DNA of 9,556 bases from the NCBI GenBank assembly GCA_021399405.1, contig JAAFKL010000185.1:1-9556 (forward strand), given 5' to 3'. Numbering within the stretch: the stretch's first letter is position 1; every line of letters starts with the position of its first letter. Source of the stretch: Candidatus Heimdallarchaeota archaeon. Lineage in GTDB: Archaea > Asgardarchaeota > Heimdallarchaeia > Heimdallarchaeales > Kariarchaeaceae. Both the position numbers and the translations under genes were made by a program. Shown piece after piece: positions 6,970 to 9,556 of the stretch. The notes under the pieces are model-generated. The model made no database searches. It worked only from the letters and a program-made list of their open reading frames with translations, and was not told the DNA's origin.

Positions 6970-7833
6970 ATGAACAATCAAGAGGACCCCATTCAGACAA
7001 ACAAGGAACGTTGGGAGCTTTTGGCTAAAACCCATGTAAAGGCAGCCGAAGCTGGTACCGCTTTATTTTATGATTTAGAGGGCTTTCGGGCTGGGCAATC
7101 ATCACTTTCCCCGATTGAATTGGCAGAGCTGCCTGATCTCAAGGGAAAACGACTGCTTCATCTCCAATGTCACTTCGGAATGGACTCGATATCATTAACT
7201 AGAATGGGTGCCGAGGTTGTGGGTGTGGATTTCTCTGCGAATGCAATCGCTACTGCTACAGACCTTGCCCAGGAACTGAAGGCCAATGCAATTTTCGTAG
7301 AGAGTGATATTTACAAATTGATCGATACAATGCCTGATGAAGGGGAATCATTTGATTTTGTATTCACGAGTGTGGGTGTGTTATGCTGGTTATCTGATAT
7401 CAAAGCATGGGGGCAAGTAATCGCACATTTTCTCAAACCTGGGGGACAATTTTATATCTTGGAAAGCCACCCTGTGTGCCATATGTTTGATAATGAGCAG
7501 GATGCCATGGATTTCAAAATGGTCCTTCCATATTTCAGCGACGGGAAGCCTATTCGCTGGGAATCAGAGGGCTCCTACATAGATGAGGACATAATCAACA
7601 ACCCCTCAATCGGCAACACCGTCTCCTATGAGTGGAATCATACCCTCTCAGACATTGTGATGGCACTTATTGACGCGGGACTTACCATTGAATTTCTTCA
7701 TGAACATCCGGAGAGCCCTTGGAAATCGTTTCCATACGCTAAGCAGATTGATGACCGCACTTTCATTATCGATCAGGATGGGCTCAACATACCATTATCA
7801 TTTTCTATTCTTGCCAAGAAATCCACTGATTGA
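6970..7833 (+). CDS. Class I SAM-dependent methyltransferase
   Basis: The product has 287 residues, soluble, with a Rossmann-type methyltransferase domain at about 55-165. Motif I is RLLHLQCHFGMDS (61-73). It is of the variant type in which an LQCHFG loop replaces the usual GxGxG glycine loop; this is common in a bacterial and archaeal family of uncharacterised small-molecule methyltransferases. The acidic residue after strand 2 is D87 in VVGVDFSAN, D113 in ESDIYKL should contact the adenine side, motif IV is FDFVFTSVGVLCWL (128-141), and LKPGGQFYILE (155-165) is the typical post-motif. The C-terminal 110 residues contain aromatic- and His-rich segments, such as the HTLSD region and the segment around 242-252, which probably form the substrate lid. 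Substrate unknown. The gene lies 121 bases after the surface-protein gene, behind a T-tract and an inverted repeat, so it probably has its own promoter. The start at 6970 has no Shine-Dalgarno; an AATAATTA box lies about 33 bases upstream. Confidence 0.92.
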   Translation: MNNQEDPIQTNKERWELLAKTHVKAAEAGTALFYDLEGFRAGQSSLSPIELAELPDLKGKRLLHLQCHFGMDSISLTRMGAEVVGVDFSANAIATATDLAQELKANAIFVESDIYKLIDTMPDEGESFDFVFTSVGVLCWLSDIKAWGQVIAHFLKPGGQFYILESHPVCHMFDNEQDAMDFKMVLPYFSDGKPIRWESEGSYIDEDIINNPSIGNTVSYEWNHTLSDIVMALIDAGLTIEFLHEHPESPWKSFPYAKQIDDRTFIIDQDGLNIPLSFSILAKKSTD

Positions 7834-8001
7834 GGTCTTGAATTTGCAATATTCGTCAAAATGAACGAAACAAAGCATCCAAAACCTAAGGTTCAACCAT
7901 GGCCACAAAAATCGGAATTACTAATGCGACTCACGAACTCCAAAATGACAAATAATTGAGTAAATAATTAATGGCGCGCATCGACCTTCAAAATGAGACA
8001 A
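7834..8001. other. Convergent spacer with three CAAAATGA words
   Basis: CAAAATGA occurs at 7857-7864, 7941-7948 and 7989-7996, with no regular spacing. A 32-codon frame starts at ATG 7861 (MNETKHPKPKVQPWPQKS...) and stops at 7957-7959, 27 bases after the methyltransferase stop. It has no Shine-Dalgarno and no recognisable homology, so I do not call it a gene. No strong T-tract is present for plus-strand termination; AAAAA at 7907-7911 would read as T5 for the minus-strand gene. Confidence 0.4.
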
Positions 8002-8532
8002 TTAAGCGATTTGGACAGACAATGATTGATCGAGTCTAACAGAATAGAGAGACCAAAATGCAATAATTGCAAAAATTGGGACAACAAAAATCTTAGTATA
8101 GACTCCTATGAGTGCCACATCAGTATCTGAGCCCAGAAACATCAATAAAACTGCCGCTAAGTTTACACTGGTAAACATGAAATATCTGTTGTCAAGCTTT
8201 GAAAACCCACTAATCAAGAGAAAAACCGCAGACAATACAAAGGCAAATGTAAATCGATTTTCTGTAATAGTCTCCACATCCACAGTATATTGCCAGTACA
8301 TCCGATTGACCAACCAACCAAGAACCCCACCTGCTGCAATTAGGTATGGGTCTTTACTTTGTTCATGTTCCTTTGAGCGGATATAGAACCCAATTGCAAG
8401 CAGTGAGAAACCGATTAGGTCCAAATAGAACACCAGATTCAACATTGCATCAAAATCGGAAGCAAAACTTACCAGGGCATAAATCAATAAATTCTGAATA
8501 ATAAGAAGAACAGAGGCTAATTTGACCATCAT
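8002..8532 (-). CDS. Six-helix integral membrane protein of unknown function
   Basis: The product has 176 residues with about six predicted membrane helices: 4-24, 32-51, 63-80, 94-110, 117-134 and 139-164. The connecting loops are very short. The longest polar loops are 52-62 (RSKEHEQSKDP, basic-acidic) and 81-93, and no signal peptide is cleaved. I see no transporter, protease or kinase motif, so function cannot be assigned. Two adjacent ATG codons (8532 and 8529) can start it; the first gives MMVKLASV. It follows the 255-residue surface-protein gene in the same direction with 141 bases between them. It has its own TATA-like box about 28 bases upstream and the same 29-base upstream element as that neighbour, so the two are probably separate transcripts under common control. 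It faces the methyltransferase gene convergently. Confidence 0.78.
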   Translation of the reverse strand: MMVKLASVLLIIQNLLIYALVSFASDFDAMLNLVFYLDLIGFSLLAIGFYIRSKEHEQSKDPYLIAAGGVLGWLVNRMYWQYTVDVETITENRFTFAFVLSAVFLLISGFSKLDNRYFMFTSVNLAAVLLMFLGSDTDVALIGVYTKIFVVPIFAIIAFWSLYSVRLDQSLSVQIA

Positions 8533-8556
8533 TTGACTAGAATAATGATGTTTTTA

Positions 8557-8565
8557 CCTATTAAC
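8557..8565 (-). promoter_or_regulatory. Weak TATA-like box of the six-helix membrane protein gene
   Basis: The minus-strand sequence is GTTAATAGG followed by TAAAAAC. It lies about 28 bases before ATG 8532, at the same distance as the clear TATA box before the 255-residue gene, where TTTATAAG is followed by CTAAAAAG. Position and flanking similarity support it more than the sequence itself does. Confidence 0.4.
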
Positions 8566-8588
8566 TTAGTGGCAAGGGAATAATCCAC

Positions 8589-8617
8589 AGCCTTGAAGTC
8601 TGATTTTATTGGTATTT
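8589..8617 (-). promoter_or_regulatory. 29-base shared upstream element, copy before the membrane-protein gene
   Basis: This copy differs at one base from the copy at 9497-9525 (AGCCTTGAAGTCTG here, AGCCTTGAACTCTG there; both continue ATTTTATTGGTATTT). Its near edge is 57 bases from the first base of ATG 8532, against 56 bases for the other copy and its gene. Equal position and orientation in two promoters indicates an activator or operator site rather than a random repeat. Confidence 0.65.
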
Positions 8618-8673
8618 GTTACTTCCTCTAATTTATTAGTGAATCTTATAGATTGTCAAATTGTTGAAAATAT

Positions 8674-9441
8674 TTAGTTATTGAAACTCCCTCGTTTCTT
8701 GCTGATGAGTATCCCTATTGCTACTAGGATGCCAAGCGACATGAAGAAAGATTGCCCTGGAAGGGAACTATCCTCACTTTCATTTGGAATTTGGGTCAAT
8801 GAGGCTTCTTCAACACCAAATCCATCACCTACAAATTGTTTCAATATCTTGATTTCTTTAACAACACCTGTATTTTTGTCATAGGTAACTGTTTCTTTCA
8901 CCTGCTTAATTGATCCATCAAACGCCGAACTACCACTAACAGTTTCAGTGAAAACAAAAGTTTCTCCAAGATCTTCCGTAGTAATCCAATTAAGACCAAC
9001 ACGGTACTTATACAACTCTTCGCCTGCGATGTCGATTGTGTATGAATTAGCAGAATTCCAATAATCCCAATCGTTGGCAATTATCAAGCCATGATGAACC
9101 ACATTCAATTTTCCTGAATGTTTAATTTCATTTTTTCCATCAGAATAGATCGTATTAATATCTTCGCCACTTATTTGATCAATTTTCATAGTGAAGGTGA
9201 CCTGCTGTTCAAAAGCTGGCGATAGCTCATTGTTTCTTTCTACGTATAAAGGTAGATGATCTTTTTGAGACGGATGGGTCAAATTATTCTTTTCAACCTT
9301 GAAAGTGAATTTATCACCCACACTGACTCCAACCACAGTTACATCAACTTCCTGTGCAGAGATATTAGCTGAGAAAATCAGAACTCCAATTAGTCCCAAC
9401 AATCCAAGTTTTCTTAGGGTATGCTTTTGAAATAATAGCAT
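8674..9441 (-). CDS. Signal-peptide surface protein with C-terminal anchor, unknown function
   Basis: The product has 255 residues. A signal peptide occupies about 1-29: KHTLRKLG basic region, hydrophobic 13-26, probable cleavage near NISAQ. The ectodomain (30-225) shows alternating polar/hydrophobic strands, starting with VGVSVGDKFTFKVE (37-50) and ending with the turn motif YDKNTGVVKEIKIL (187-200), as in many archaeal beta-sandwich or lipoprotein-like surface proteins. A flexible acidic linker (ESEDSS, 221-226) leads to LPGQ, a helix at about 231-247 and the basic tail KKRGSFNN. That order (short motif, helix, basic cluster) matches C-terminal sorting signals of the PGF-CTERM/archaeosortase kind, but I see no sortase here, so a simple membrane anchor is equally possible. 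The start ATG is supported by a clear TATA box (TTTATAAG) about 27 bases upstream and by the signal peptide. Family not recognised. Confidence 0.85.
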   Translation of the reverse strand: MLLFQKHTLRKLGLLGLIGVLIFSANISAQEVDVTVVGVSVGDKFTFKVEKNNLTHPSQKDHLPLYVERNNELSPAFEQQVTFTMKIDQISGEDINTIYSDGKNEIKHSGKLNVVHHGLIIANDWDYWNSANSYTIDIAGEELYKYRVGLNWITTEDLGETFVFTETVSGSSAFDGSIKQVKETVTYDKNTGVVKEIKILKQFVGDGFGVEEASLTQIPNESEDSSLPGQSFFMSLGILVAIGILISKKRGSFNN

Positions 9442-9464
9442 TAGACTCTTGTATCCCTTTTTAG

Positions 9465-9472
9465 CTTATAAA
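9465..9472 (-). promoter_or_regulatory. TATA box of the 255-residue surface-protein gene
   Basis: The minus-strand sequence is TTTATAAG, centred about 27 bases before ATG 9441, the standard archaeal distance for a leaderless transcript. A perfect palindrome abuts it on the upstream side, where TFB would bind. Confidence 0.65.
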
Positions 9473-9488
9473 TTGTTATGCATAACAA
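9473..9488. promoter_or_regulatory. Perfect 16-base palindrome abutting the TATA box, probable operator
   Basis: TTGTTATGCATAACAA is its own reverse complement. It occupies the BRE position directly upstream of the TATA box, so a dimeric helix-turn-helix protein bound here would be expected to block or modulate TFB/TBP loading. No equivalent palindrome lies before the neighbouring gene at 8532. Confidence 0.55.
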
Positions 9489-9496
9489 CATCCGAT

Positions 9497-9525
9497 AGCC
9501 TTGAACTCTGATTTTATTGGTATTT
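9497..9525 (-). promoter_or_regulatory. 29-base shared upstream element, copy before the surface-protein gene
   Basis: This is the partner of the copy at 8589-8617, with 28 of 29 bases identical and in the same orientation relative to its gene. It ends eight bases from the 16-base palindrome, so this promoter has both elements. Similarity stops sharply on both sides. Confidence 0.65.
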
Positions 9526-9556
9526 TGGATAAATGTCTGTGGTATATTTTTCCGAA

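Overview
The window looks archaeal. None of the six genes has a recognisable Shine-Dalgarno sequence. Most have an AT-rich TATA-like box about 27-33 bases before the start codon, which suggests leaderless or near-leaderless transcripts read by TBP/TFB. Two genes encode proteins with a signal peptide, a beta-rich ectodomain, one C-terminal membrane helix and a short basic tail, an architecture common in Asgard archaea. Low GC and low coding density also fit Asgard (perhaps a Heimdall-like lineage), but there is no marker gene, so the taxon is an inference.

Layout. Positions 1-2867 hold, on the minus strand, two tandem paralogous CPA2-type cation/proton antiporter genes, about 80% identical in protein by eye. 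Each has its own copy of the same BRE/TATA core, and the first gene runs off the left edge. Positions 2828-6026 are about 3.2 kb without a credible gene. This stretch contains a 12-base inverted repeat bracketing three diverged copies of a roughly 40-base motif, two GC-richer hairpin islands that could be small RNAs, and a very AT-rich core with a short direct repeat. Positions 6027-7833 carry two plus-strand genes, a secreted/membrane-anchored protein of unknown function and a class I SAM-dependent methyltransferase. They are separated by a T-tract and a long imperfect inverted repeat that overlaps the probable methyltransferase promoter. Positions 8002-9441 carry two minus-strand genes, a six-helix membrane protein and a second signal-peptide/C-anchor protein.

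The most striking regulatory signal is in the last pair. A 29-base sequence, identical except for one base, lies at almost exactly the same distance (56 and 55 intervening bases) upstream of both start codons. In one promoter it sits next to a perfect 16-base palindrome abutting the TATA box. This suggests one transcription factor controls both envelope genes.

Taken together the window is an envelope and ion-homeostasis neighbourhood: two antiporters, one polytopic membrane protein, two cell-surface proteins and one soluble methyltransferase. No defence, mobile or CRISPR system is supported.
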